Below are positions 9,016 to 17,286 of a stretch of DNA of 64,000 nt, piece after piece; the stretch's first letter is position 1, and every line of letters begins with the position of its first letter. Origin of the DNA: Pseudomonas sp. JUb42. GTDB taxonomy: Bacteria > Pseudomonadota > Gammaproteobacteria > Pseudomonadales > Pseudomonadaceae. The notes beneath the pieces are model-generated. The model did no database searches, had not been told where the DNA came from, and saw nothing but the letters and a program-made list of their open reading frames with translations. Made by a program: the position numbers and the translations under genes. The stretch spans positions 248,001 through 312,000 of the forward strand of contig NZ_JANUFD010000005.1 of NCBI RefSeq assembly GCF_024807945.1, given 5' to 3'.

Positions 9016-10524
9016 TCAGCGTCCCGAAAGCAGCGTGGACACGGCCTCGCCGGTAATGGCATCGATGGTTTGAATCTGGCGCTTGTCCGGATCACTGGCC
9101 CGGACCCTGGCAATCAACGAACCCTGATCGGCAAAATCGATTCGCTGCCTGGCGTACAGGCTCTGCAGGCCCTTGAGGTTCAAGCCACTGACGTCGATCA
9201 GCCATTGCACCACTTGGTCCGGCGCCGACAAACCGGACAAGGCCTTATGCAAATCAGGCAAAGCCACGAGCATGCCCGGATGACAGCTGCGCAGAAATCC
9301 TTCAAGCCCCTGCCCCTCACCGACAAAGGGCGCAAACAACAGACACACCAGTTGCGCTTCGTTAAGTCCGAAGCCCTCCAGGGCGTAGGCGGCGGCCAGG
9401 GTACGCCGCTCTTCGAGGCGCTCCTGCCCCTCGTAAGCGGCCATGGCCTGATTGATCAGCCGTACCGGCATGCATTTGCTGCGCATCAATTTTGCCGCCA
9501 GCTGCAGATATTCAGCGATGCCATCGGCGTAGTCACGATCCTGCAGATACTGACTGCGCAAGCCATGCATGTGCGCCATGAGCAAGGGATTGGCGCAGTC
9601 CGACTCGCTGAAACTGAAAGCCAGGTCGACGAAGCGAAAACCCAGGAAATCAGTCAGCAGCCCCCAGTGCTCATCGGCACGGCCACTGACCAGATCCGCC
9701 AGAGAGATAAACAGCGGCGACACGGATTGTGGCGGGCAGGCAAACAGTCGGGTTACCTGACCACTGTCCTGGGGCGCGTCGCCGTACAGTTCGCGGTAAT
9801 AGGTCTGACCGACGCTGCCGATGTTTCGGAGCACACTGGCGAAGTTTTGCTGGCGCCAGGTGCCCGCCCCCTGCCCCATGTGCTGCACCAGGCGCATGAT
9901 CCGCGTGGCGTACTGCTTCTGCTCCTTGCGCGACTCACCGCTGACAATGGCGTCGACACCATTGCCCCAAGTGCTCACCCGCCCCAGGAAATCCGCGACA
10001 TTCAGATAGCAACTGTTGCAAAAGGTGGTACGGCTGTCGCCACCGCTCAAGTGGCCGCTGAGCAACATATCCGAGCGGTTCTTTTCCCGGGCCGAAGCGG
10101 AAAACGGCAGGTCGGGCTCGAAGGCATAGATATGCTGCTGATCCACCGCCAGCAGCTCCACCCGTGGATCGTCGTAGAGAAACAGTGCCGAATAGGTACG
10201 ATGAATATTGTCCATGACCGCCGGCGTCATGCCGATATGGCGCATATTGGCCACACGCAGATTGAAAGTGCCCGGGGCGCGGCCAGCGATGCTCAGTTGC
10301 GCGGCGCGCAGGAAGGCTACGGTGTACGCGCTGTCTTTGCCGCCACTGAAGGCAATCATGACCTTGAAACTGGAAATGTGCTCCACGCCGCCCGCGGCCA
10401 CGATCAGGCGCTGAATAAGCAATTGCAGGGCGGTGCGTTCAGCGCGGGTGAAATAACTCAACAAGCGCTGCAGGACTTGCTGATAGACGTAGTTCATTGC
10501 CTGTTCGTGGATGGCACTCATCAT
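9016..10524 (-). CDS. PP-loop (N-type ATP pyrophosphatase) protein of unknown function
   Basis: 502 residues from the ATG at 10524. The N-terminal Rossmann-like part has the PP-loop AFSGGKDSAYTVAF (SGGKDS at 60-65), which binds ATP and adenylates a substrate in families such as TtcA, ThiI, asparagine synthetase and argininosuccinate synthetase. A CXXC pair (Cys169, Cys172 in TTFCNSCYLNV) follows and could carry sulfur or metal, as in tRNA thiolases. The C-terminal 250 residues match nothing I recognise. I chose 10524 over the in-frame ATG at 10554 because ATGA at 10524-10521 overlaps the stop of the preceding small ORF and no Shine-Dalgarno sequence lies before it, which implies translational coupling. 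Substrate unknown. Confidence 0.75.
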   Translation of the reverse strand: MMSAIHEQAMNYVYQQVLQRLLSYFTRAERTALQLLIQRLIVAAGGVEHISSFKVMIAFSGGKDSAYTVAFLRAAQLSIAGRAPGTFNLRVANMRHIGMTPAVMDNIHRTYSALFLYDDPRVELLAVDQQHIYAFEPDLPFSASAREKNRSDMLLSGHLSGGDSRTTFCNSCYLNVADFLGRVSTWGNGVDAIVSGESRKEQKQYATRIMRLVQHMGQGAGTWRQQNFASVLRNIGSVGQTYYRELYGDAPQDSGQVTRLFACPPQSVSPLFISLADLVSGRADEHWGLLTDFLGFRFVDLAFSFSESDCANPLLMAHMHGLRSQYLQDRDYADGIAEYLQLAAKLMRSKCMPVRLINQAMAAYEGQERLEERRTLAAAYALEGFGLNEAQLVCLLFAPFVGEGQGLEGFLRSCHPGMLVALPDLHKALSGLSAPDQVVQWLIDVSGLNLKGLQSLYARQRIDFADQGSLIARVRASDPDKRQIQTIDAITGEAVSTLLSGR

Positions 10525-10598
10525 GGCTTGCGCACCCACTTGCCTGCTCCGCACACGCTACCAACGCCGTATTGAACAACCGACTGATCACCGACCAT
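10521..10598 (-). CDS. Candidate 25-residue small protein / precursor or leader peptide upstream of the PP-loop gene
   Basis: A 25-codon ORF: ATG at 10598-10596, AAGGA at 10610-10606 (seven-base spacing) and a TGA that overlaps the PP-loop gene's ATG (ATGA). The peptide starts MVGDQSVVQYGVG and ends CGAGKWVRKP; it has one Cys, one Trp and a basic tail. Its signals (promoter 25 bases upstream, good ribosome-binding site, stop-start overlap) are those of a translated first gene of an operon. It could be a peptide substrate for the PP-loop enzyme, a regulatory leader peptide, or simply a coupling ORF. I do not recognise the sequence. Existence moderately supported; function unknown. Confidence 0.5.
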   Translation of the reverse strand: MVGDQSVVQYGVGSVCGAGKWVRKP

Positions 10599-10629
10599 GG
10601 CTCATTCCTTGAGTAATAATTAACGAGCC

Positions 10630-10657
10630 ATTATCAATCGCCTCACCACAATTACAA
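10630..10657 (-). promoter_or_regulatory. Predicted sigma-70 promoter for the small ORF / PP-loop operon
   Basis: On the minus strand, TTGTAA (10657-10652) and GATAAT (10635-10630) are separated by 16 bases. The expected transcript start would be about 25 bases before the small ORF's ATG. Confidence 0.5.
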
Positions 10658-10699
10658 GGGACAGACACGCGGGTAAATACAGCGCAGCTCAATGCATAC

Positions 10700-10734
10700 T
10701 AAACAATGTCTGTTTAAATAACTTTGTTTAAACA
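10700..10734. promoter_or_regulatory. Two adjacent palindromes, candidate operators
   Basis: TAAACA-N5-TGTTTA (10700-10716) is followed by the perfect palindrome TGTTTAAACA (10725-10734). TGTTTAAA therefore recurs at a 14-base interval. They lie 45-80 bases upstream of the predicted promoter of the PP-loop operon, a likely place for the MocR-like regulator to bind. The assignment is inference. Confidence 0.4.
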
Positions 10735-11234
10735 TTCTCATTGAAAGTCAGGCTTTCACGCCGTGGGCACGGGGAAAAACGGCAAAAAAACCAATCCATC
10801 AGCCTGCCAGACAGGCGCTCCCCCGGAACCCAGCACAACGCTTGCCGCGGCACTAAAAGTTCATCTTTTCCACTAAAAATTCAACAACAACAAACACCAA
10901 CCTCCACACACGCCTCATTATTCTTAGACAACTTTGTTTATCCACTTTCGGGATTAGGGTCACACCCTTACAAGGTCCGGTTAAAAACGGACAAATCCAG
11001 CAACAGTGGAAACAAACCGTCATATGTTTTTCGGCCGTAATACGCCGCAACGGCTGCGGCGATCAGCGGGTTTCCGCCTATCGAATAACGTACATGAGCG
11101 GATTTTCGCCCACCCACGTCAACCGAGCCGCTCTGGCGCGCCATGGGCAGACTTGGCATGGGTGCTGCACTTCAAGGTGCAGGCGCAGCCCCCGCGGACA
11201 GTCGCCCCATAATAAATCCAATAAAGGAAACACG
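10735..11234. other. Long intergenic region before the chemoreceptor
   Basis: About 500 bases, AT-rich up to about 11040, with open frames lacking ribosome sites or recognisable homology. It presumably holds the chemoreceptor promoter; I could not place a clear sigma-28 or sigma-70 site. Confidence 0.5.
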
Positions 11235-13220
11235 ATGGCCCCCTCCCCGACCTTTTCTGCGGGCGTGCAGCCGCCTGCAAAAATGACCTCGCCTGGTTTT
11301 GCTTTTTCCCACCTGCCCGTCAGCAAAAAACTGGTCATTGCCTTCGGCTCGATCCTGGCCCTGACCCTGCTGGTGATGTTCACCGGCCTGCGCAGCACCG
11401 ATCGCATGGTCGACAACGCCGACGACAGCTATCGCCTCAGCCATCTGGAAATGCTCCTGCTCGATGCCCAGGCCCAGCTTGAGCGCTTTATCGCCAGCGG
11501 TGCTCCCGATCAGGCGAAAAGCCTGGAGGCGCAAATCGACCAGATGCAGGCCCAACTTGATGACAACCTGCATTCCCTGCAGGACGCCCGTCAGCAGCAG
11601 GGCCTGACGCAGATCCAGCAGGCGCTGCAAAGCTATCGTGCAGCCTTCAGCCAACTCACCCAGGCCCAGGCACGGCGCGACAGCGCGAGGGGCCAACTGG
11701 TTAGCGCCGGCAATGCCACGGTCGCCGCCTTCGATGCGCTGCAGAAAGCGGCCTTCGCCAAGCTGGCCGGCACTTCACAGGATCCGACACAGGTACAGCG
11801 CGTTCAGTTGGCCAGTCAGTTGAATCAAAAGCTGCTGAATATCCGTTACCTGGTACGGGGCTATATCTTTCAGCAGACCGATGACGCAGACAAAGCGGCC
11901 AGCGGCGCGCTCAAGGATCTGGCCGACGGCTTTGCCGGGCTGCTCGACAAGGCGCCGGAGGACGAACAGGCGACTCTGCATACCGCAGGCGATTCGCTGA
12001 GCCAGTACCAGGCCGGTTATGGCCTGTTCCGCCAAGGCATGCGCGACAGCAAGGCCGCTGCCCAGAGCCTGGCCGAGCAAGGCCAGGTCATGCGTTCGGT
12101 GAGCGGCGAGCTTTACCGTCACCAGCTCGAAGCCCGGGCTGATGCCGTCTCACGGGCCCGGCTGTCCCTGCTTGGGATCAGCGCTTTCGCCGTGTTGCTA
12201 GGGATTCTTGCCGCGTGGCTGATCAGCAGACAGATCGTTCGCCCGCTGCGCAAGCTGTTGGCGACCTCCGCACGTATCGCAGCCGGGGACCTGCGCCCGG
12301 TCAAGGTCGAGCATCGTCAGGATGAACTGGGGCAGCTGGAGCGCAGTATCGATGCCATGGCCCAGAACCTGCGGCAACTGATCGGCTTCATCGCCCAGGG
12401 CGTGGTACAGATCAGCGACGCCGCCGAGCAACTGTCGGTCGCCACCCACGCCGCCAGTGCGGGCGTGGATCGCCAGCGTATCGAGACCGATCAGGTCGCT
12501 ACAGCCATGAATCAAATGACGGCAACCGTTCACGACGTGGCGCGTAATGCCGAGGATGCGTCCATGGCTGCCACCGAAACCGATCGTGAAGCCCAGAGCG
12601 GCGATCAAAAGGTCGGTCAGGCTGTGCGGGCGCTGGAACATCTCAACGGCGAAGTGTCGCGCAGTGCCGATGCGGTGCTGGATCTTGAGGGTGAATGCCG
12701 GCAGATCAGCGGCGTGCTGGAGGTAATCAAGTCCGTCGCCGAGCAGACCAACCTGCTGGCCCTCAATGCCGCCATCGAAGCAGCCCGTGCCGGAGAAGCC
12801 GGGCGTGGTTTTGCGGTGGTGGCTGATGAAGTGCGGGCGCTGGCATCGCGGACCCAGGGCTCGGCCACGCAAATCGATGGTCTGGTCGAGCGCTTGCTCA
12901 AGGGCGCAGGGACCGCCGCACAGTTCATGCAGGCCAGTCGCTCGCTGACGGCCAGTACTCTCGATCTGGGACGTGAGGCAGGCGACTCGCTGGGCAAGAT
13001 CACCCAGGCAGTGTCGACGATTCAGGCGATGAATTTGCAGATTGCCGCTGCGGCGGAACAACAGACAGCGGTTGCCGAACAGATCAACCGCAGCATCGTG
13101 CAAGTGCGAACGGCTGCAGAACAAACGGCCAGTTCCAGCGCCAACACCGCACAATCCAGCGCTGTGTTGGTGGAACTGGGCGTGCACCTACAAGCTAAAG
13201 TCCGCCATTTCCAGCTGTAG
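11235..13220 (+). CDS. Methyl-accepting chemotaxis protein
   Basis: 661 residues, start ATG at 11235 with AAGGA six bases upstream (in-frame codons further 5' lack one). Topology: cytoplasmic N-terminus, TM1 at about 32-52, an all-helical periplasmic region of about 250 residues, TM2 at about 302-325, HAMP, then the signalling domain. The conserved hairpin tip reads [19 protein letters not shown] through [10 protein letters not shown] (about 501-537). The large helical sensor module is of the size of the HBM class, which in Pseudomonas includes receptors for organic acids (McpS) and polyamines (McpU is a different fold); the ligand here cannot be read from sequence. There is no C-terminal CheR-binding pentapeptide. 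It is monocistronic and faces mexS tail-to-tail. Confidence 0.92.
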   Translation: MAPSPTFSAGVQPPAKMTSPGFAFSHLPVSKKLVIAFGSILALTLLVMFTGLRSTDRMVDNADDSYRLSHLEMLLLDAQAQLERFIASGAPDQAKSLEAQIDQMQAQLDDNLHSLQDARQQQGLTQIQQALQSYRAAFSQLTQAQARRDSARGQLVSAGNATVAAFDALQKAAFAKLAGTSQDPTQVQRVQLASQLNQKLLNIRYLVRGYIFQQTDDADKAASGALKDLADGFAGLLDKAPEDEQATLHTAGDSLSQYQAGYGLFRQGMRDSKAAAQSLAEQGQVMRSVSGELYRHQLEARADAVSRARLSLLGISAFAVLLGILAAWLISRQIVRPLRKLLATSARIAAGDLRPVKVEHRQDELGQLERSIDAMAQNLRQLIGFIAQGVVQISDAAEQLSVATHAASAGVDRQRIETDQVATAMNQMTATVHDVARNAEDASMAATETDREAQSGDQKVGQAVRALEHLNGEVSRSADAVLDLEGECRQISGVLEVIKSVAEQTNLLALNAAIEAARAGEAGRGFAVVADEVRALASRTQGSATQIDGLVERLLKGAGTAAQFMQASRSLTASTLDLGREAGDSLGKITQAVSTIQAMNLQIAAAAEQQTAVAEQINRSIVQVRTAAEQTASSSANTAQSSAVLVELGVHLQAKVRHFQL

Positions 13221-13238
13221 GAAGTGGCTGTCGCATAA

Positions 13239-13270
13239 CGCTTCGACAGTAGTAGGCCGCTGTCGAAGCG
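13239..13270. terminator. Stem-loop between convergent MCP and mexS genes
   Basis: CGCTTCGACAG and CTGTCGAAGCG form a perfect 11-bp stem with a 10-base loop. No T-run follows on either strand, so it may act as a bidirectional RNA 3'-end stabiliser rather than a canonical terminator. Confidence 0.5.
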
Positions 13271-13305
13271 GCTGAGGATGAAGGCTCAGCGCCGAATAAA
13301 AGGAC

Positions 13306-14328
13306 TCAGGCAGGCTCGACTTCGAGCACTGCGCGGCCGCCGATCGGGCAACCATCCATGTAGCGGTGCGCTTCGACGACATTGTCGAACGGGAACACCT
13401 GGATTTTCAGAGGCAGCAACACGCGGTCTGCCGTCAACTGATTGATGTCGCGCAACGCCCGTTGCAGGGCCGCTTCATCCTGGGTGATACCCAGTTCCGG
13501 CTTGCCGGTGAAGTTACCCAGGCAGTGCACAAAGAACTGAATGTTCTTCTGGAACGCCGCACAGGCCGGGAATGGAGTCTGGTTGCCGCCCTGCAGACCA
13601 TAAAGGATCAGGCTGCCACGCGGTGCCAGAACATCACCCATGATCGACATCTGCGGGCCGCCCAAGCCATCGAGCACCACATCCACGCCACGGTTATCGG
13701 TGAACTTGTTGACCGCCATCAGCAGGTCCTGTTCTTCGGTAACCACCACCTTCTCGGCGCCCAGCGACAGGAGATAGTCACGCGCATCGGAGTTCTTGGT
13801 CGCGGCGATAACCCGCACACCCAGGGCCTTGCCCAGTTGCACCATGCAAGGACCTGCACAGTGGCCGGCATCGGTAATCAGGGCCACTTGCCCCGGTTTG
13901 ATCCGCGCCAGGTCCATATAGGCAAAGTAAGCCACCAGCAGCGGCGTGTAGTGCACGCTGGCCTGCAATGGGGTCAGCACGTCAGGGTAACGGGTCAGAG
14001 CCGTGCGCGGCAGGACGATCAGCTCGCCATAGACCGGATGCTGGTTCGGATCAGCCGAAGGAAAGCTGGCAACCTTGTCGCCCACCTTGAAATCCTCGAC
14101 GCCCTCACCCACCGCCGTCACTACACCGGCCATTTCGTGGCCCATGCCGGACGGCAGGCGTGCCTGAGAGGAAGCCAGGTTTTGCCGCCACAGCACGTCA
14201 TACCAGCTGATACCGATTGCCTGAACACGCACCTGCACCTCTCCCGGCGCAGGCAACGCGGCCGGATGCTCTTCTACCTTGAGCACCTCGGCAGGGCCAA
14301 ACTGATGAAAACGAATCGTGCGGGACAT
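13306..14328 (-). CDS. mexS: MexS-like zinc-free medium-chain oxidoreductase
   Basis: 340 residues of the quinone-oxidoreductase branch of the MDR superfamily; P. aeruginosa MexS (PA2491) is 339 residues. The start SRTIRFHQFGPAEVLK and the internal segment GLQGGNQTPFPACAAFQKNI match MexS as I know it. It lacks the cysteine ligands of zinc alcohol dehydrogenases; the nucleotide-binding half contains ITDAGHCAGPCMVQLGKALGV. In P. aeruginosa, loss of MexS activates MexT and so mexEF-oprN, apparently through accumulation of a reactive metabolite. The gene is divergent from mexT here, as in P. aeruginosa, with a 471-base shared intergenic region. The symbol rests on sequence and on this arrangement. 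GAGG precedes the ATG by eight bases. Confidence 0.88.
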   Translation of the reverse strand: MSRTIRFHQFGPAEVLKVEEHPAALPAPGEVQVRVQAIGISWYDVLWRQNLASSQARLPSGMGHEMAGVVTAVGEGVEDFKVGDKVASFPSADPNQHPVYGELIVLPRTALTRYPDVLTPLQASVHYTPLLVAYFAYMDLARIKPGQVALITDAGHCAGPCMVQLGKALGVRVIAATKNSDARDYLLSLGAEKVVVTEEQDLLMAVNKFTDNRGVDVVLDGLGGPQMSIMGDVLAPRGSLILYGLQGGNQTPFPACAAFQKNIQFFVHCLGNFTGKPELGITQDEAALQRALRDINQLTADRVLLPLKIQVFPFDNVVEAHRYMDGCPIGGRAVLEVEPA

Positions 14329-14799
14329 TTCGAACCTCGCCTTATAAACCTTGATGCCATGAACTCTATCCGGGCTTTGCCGGTAACACTATCAGTGGCT
14401 ATTAATAGTCGACATGCCTGTCATCGATTCTGCAAGGGTAATGACAGACCACAAAGAACGCCTGACCAGGGTCAAACGCCTGAACATTCATGGGCGGCCA
14501 TTGTTGGCATGTACACGCGACAATGCAAGCCGCCGGGTCGTTTCCTGACCGCCAACACCCATTACGACTCGCCCGGGCCGCCAGAGTGCCGTGTTTTCGG
14601 TGTACGGTCCGGGCATGCAAAAGGCTATTTCTCACCTGCAAAATGAGAGGTCGCGGGCAAATCAATGATATGTCGCTGAATTTATCCATGCGCAATCCCC
14701 CCGTTTGCTCGTACTATTCGCGTCTGAGCTGAACGGTAGGACGTTTCCCCATACGGGCGTCGGCTACTGCATCGACTAACGGCACGAGATATTCACGTC
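14329..14799. promoter_or_regulatory. mexS-mexT divergent intergenic region
   Basis: 471 bases without a credible gene. It should hold both promoters. I found no exact ATC-N9-GAT MexT box; the nearest is ATG-N9-GAT at 14414-14428, next to a GTCGAC at 14408-14413. Confidence 0.45.
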
Positions 14800-15714
14800 A
14801 TGAATCGCAACGACCTGCGTCGCGTCGACCTCAATCTGCTCATCGTCTTCGAAACCCTGATGCACGAACGCAGCGTAACCCGCGCTGCGGAAAAACTGTT
14901 CCTCGGCCAACCGGCGATCAGCGCCGCGTTGTCGCGCCTGCGCGGGCTGTTCGATGATCCGCTATTCGTGCGCACCGGGCGCAGCATGGAACCCACGGCA
15001 CGGGCCACGGAAATCTTCGGCCTGCTGTCCCCGGCGCTGGACTCGATTTCCACCGCCGTCAGCCGCGCGGCCGAGTTCGACCCGGCTACCAGCACTGCGG
15101 TGTTCCGTATTGGCCTGTCCGACGAAGTCGAATTCGCCCTGCTCCCGGCCCTGCTCAAGCGCCTGCGCTCGGAAGCTCCCGGCATCGTCCTGGTGATTCG
15201 CCGCGTCAACTACCTGCTGATGCCGGGCCTGCTGTCATCCGGAGAAATCTCCATCGGCGTCAGTTACACCGACGACCTGCCGGCCAATGCCAAACGCAAG
15301 GTGCTGCGCAAGAGCCGCGCCAAACTCCTGCGCGCCGACAGCATGCCCGGTGCCCTGAGCCTGGACGACTTCTGCGCACGGCCCCATGCACTGGTGTCCT
15401 TCGCTGGTGACCTGAGCGGCTTTATCGACGAAAACCTCGAAAAACTCGGACGCAAGCGCCATGTCGTGCTCGCTGTACCGCAGTTCAACGGCCTCGCCAC
15501 CCTGCTCACCGGCACCGACATCGTCGCCACCGTGCCCGACTACGCCGCCGCCGTACTCACCGCTGCCGGTGGTGTACGCGCCGAAGAACTGCCGATCGAG
15601 ACACGCACTTTCGAACTGCATATGGCCTGGCGCGGGTCCCAGGACAACGATCCGGGGGAGCGTTGGTTAAGGTCGCGGATTCAGATGTTCTTTGGGGATC
15701 CGGATAGCCTTTAA
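14800..15714 (+). CDS. mexT: MexT-like LysR-family transcriptional regulator
   Basis: 304 residues, the length of functional P. aeruginosa MexT. The N-terminal winged helix (MNRNDLRRVDLNLLIVFETL, then RAAEKLFLGQPAISAALSRLR) is close to MexT, and so are the effector-domain stretches VNYLLMPGLLSSGEISIGVSYT and LAVPQFNGL. MexT activates mexEF-oprN and mexS and responds to electrophile/redox stress. It lies divergent from mexS, but the pump operon starts only at 52522, about 37 kb away, not directly downstream as in P. aeruginosa. The frame is intact, with none of the frameshifts that silence MexT in some laboratory P. aeruginosa strains. Confidence 0.88.
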   Translation: MNRNDLRRVDLNLLIVFETLMHERSVTRAAEKLFLGQPAISAALSRLRGLFDDPLFVRTGRSMEPTARATEIFGLLSPALDSISTAVSRAAEFDPATSTAVFRIGLSDEVEFALLPALLKRLRSEAPGIVLVIRRVNYLLMPGLLSSGEISIGVSYTDDLPANAKRKVLRKSRAKLLRADSMPGALSLDDFCARPHALVSFAGDLSGFIDENLEKLGRKRHVVLAVPQFNGLATLLTGTDIVATVPDYAAAVLTAAGGVRAEELPIETRTFELHMAWRGSQDNDPGERWLRSRIQMFFGDPDSL

Positions 15715-15736
15715 AGCCAGGTGTCCACAACAGTTC

Positions 15737-15788
15737 GTGGGCCTGGCTTCAACCGGGAAAACGCCGTCCCGGCTGAAGCCGGGTCTAT
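15737..15788. repeat. REPIN, family A, degenerate
   Basis: GTGGGCCTGGCTTCAACCGG and CCCGGCTGAAGCCGGGTCTA in inverted orientation, 3' of mexT and before the convergent CoA-transferase gene. Confidence 0.65.
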
Positions 15789-15812
15789 AGTGTCAATCGC
15801 TGCCGAAACGCT

Positions 15813-17261
15813 CTACATACGAATATCCGGCAACCACTGCGCCTCGCTACTCCCCAACACCGGTGTTGTCCCAAACCAGCGGCAAGGCGTCTCGGACATC
15901 TTTAATACCGGCCCCAGGGTCTTCAGGTCGCCGTAGGACGTGCCATCTGCGCACACCGCCATTTGCTCGAACTCCTGCGCCGTCAACCTTCCCGGCATGT
16001 CCTGAAAGCCATCGATCAGCCCTTGGCGTTGCAGGAACATGGCCGACTGACAGAGTGAAACTTGCACCCGGTAGCTGCCCCCTTCCCTCGCCCGACGCGC
16101 CAGGGCCACCATCGCGCCGAAGGTCGCCAGGAATCCGGTGAGGAAATCGCACATAAATACCGGGGTCAGCCGCGGCTGGTCGCTGCCGGTCAGGGCGCCC
16201 TGGGTATGGCAGATGCCGGTCACGGCCTGGGCGACTTGATCCCAGCCGGCGCGGTCGGCGAATGGGCCGCCCGAGCCGTAGCAATTGACTGATACATGAA
16301 CCAGCCCTGGCTTCATGGCGATCAGGCGTTCAGCGCCAAAACCATGGGCGCTCAGGCGATTGGGTCGGTAGCCGTCGATGAACACATCGGCGTCCTTGAC
16401 CAACTCATATAGGCGCTCGGCCTCAGCGGGCACATTGACGTCGAGGAAACAACTGCGTTTGCCATAGCTGGTATCGCGCACGAACGACGGAACTTGTGGC
16501 AGGCCGGGGGCAGTGACCATCAACACATCGGCGCCATGCTCGGCCATGCCCAGACCCGCAGTCGGTCCGGCGAGGATGCGGGTCAGGTCCAGCACCCGGA
16601 TCCCCGAACACGGCTGCAATCCCGGCGGCAGCGGCACCGGATCGCTGTCGGCGATTTTGCTGATTTCCACCACCGGCCTGCTGGCCAGATAGCGGCCATG
16701 AGGGTGGCGCAACCACTCTTCCGGCGAACGCACAGTGCCGCCACAGGCCAGGGCGTCGGCGATGGCATCTTCCAGCTCATCAACCCGCCAACGACTGATC
16801 CCTTCTTTTATTGAGGTAATGCTGCTGTCGGCGCCGATGACATCCAGCACCCGGCGTTCCAGGTGCGGCAGATTGGTATGGGGCAGGAACCATTTGCCGT
16901 CAGCTGCCTGCCAAGGCTGGGTCAGGGAGACCATATGCTTCATGGCATCCGAGTAGGGAATGGGCTGGTAATGGCCCTGCGCATCCTTGCGCAGAGTCAT
17001 GTCGCCGCCGTACAGGGAAGTGGCCGCCGCCGCGCGGACATCGACGCTGATCTTCTGGCGATAGCCGTTGCGCAACTCCCACAAATCGTTCGCCGCAACG
17101 CCCCTGGCGGCAAGGGCGGCAGCGGCGGTCTCGCCGATCAAGAACGGCGAATCATAAAAAGGATCGGCGCCGGTAATTGCAACTTCATCGACCGGCAATG
17201 GAGCACCTGCGCGGATGGCCATGAGTTCTTCAAACGCCCCGCTATTTTTTACATCACGCAT
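15813..17261 (-). CDS. CaiB/BaiF (family III) CoA-transferase
   Basis: 482 residues; family III CoA-transferases move CoA between carboxylic acids. The core begins at about residue 215 with GIRVLDLTRILAGPTAGLGMAEHGADVLMV, typical of the family, and continues with DVFIDGYRP and VNCYGSGGP. The first 200 residues (YGGDMTLRKD, FLPHTNLPHLERRVLDVI) are an N-terminal extension seen in some members of this family. Start ATG at 17261 with GAGGTG ten bases upstream. It is the last gene of an operon after a DUF485 protein and a carboxylate symporter, so it probably activates the imported acid to its CoA ester. The substrate is not evident. Confidence 0.85.
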   Translation of the reverse strand: MRDVKNSGAFEELMAIRAGAPLPVDEVAITGADPFYDSPFLIGETAAAALAARGVAANDLWELRNGYRQKISVDVRAAAATSLYGGDMTLRKDAQGHYQPIPYSDAMKHMVSLTQPWQAADGKWFLPHTNLPHLERRVLDVIGADSSITSIKEGISRWRVDELEDAIADALACGGTVRSPEEWLRHPHGRYLASRPVVEISKIADSDPVPLPPGLQPCSGIRVLDLTRILAGPTAGLGMAEHGADVLMVTAPGLPQVPSFVRDTSYGKRSCFLDVNVPAEAERLYELVKDADVFIDGYRPNRLSAHGFGAERLIAMKPGLVHVSVNCYGSGGPFADRAGWDQVAQAVTGICHTQGALTGSDQPRLTPVFMCDFLTGFLATFGAMVALARRAREGGSYRVQVSLCQSAMFLQRQGLIDGFQDMPGRLTAQEFEQMAVCADGTSYGDLKTLGPVLKMSETPCRWFGTTPVLGSSEAQWLPDIRM

Positions 17262-17286
17262 GACACCACCTCGGGCTTGATTAACT

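Noticed and set aside
10741..11040. 99-codon open frame on the plus strand upstream of the chemoreceptor
   Set aside because: No ribosome site, no recognisable sequence, AT-rich intergenic composition.
14329..14799. A MexT box between mexS and mexT
   Set aside because: Only an ATG-N9-GAT near-match is present, so I do not list a site there.
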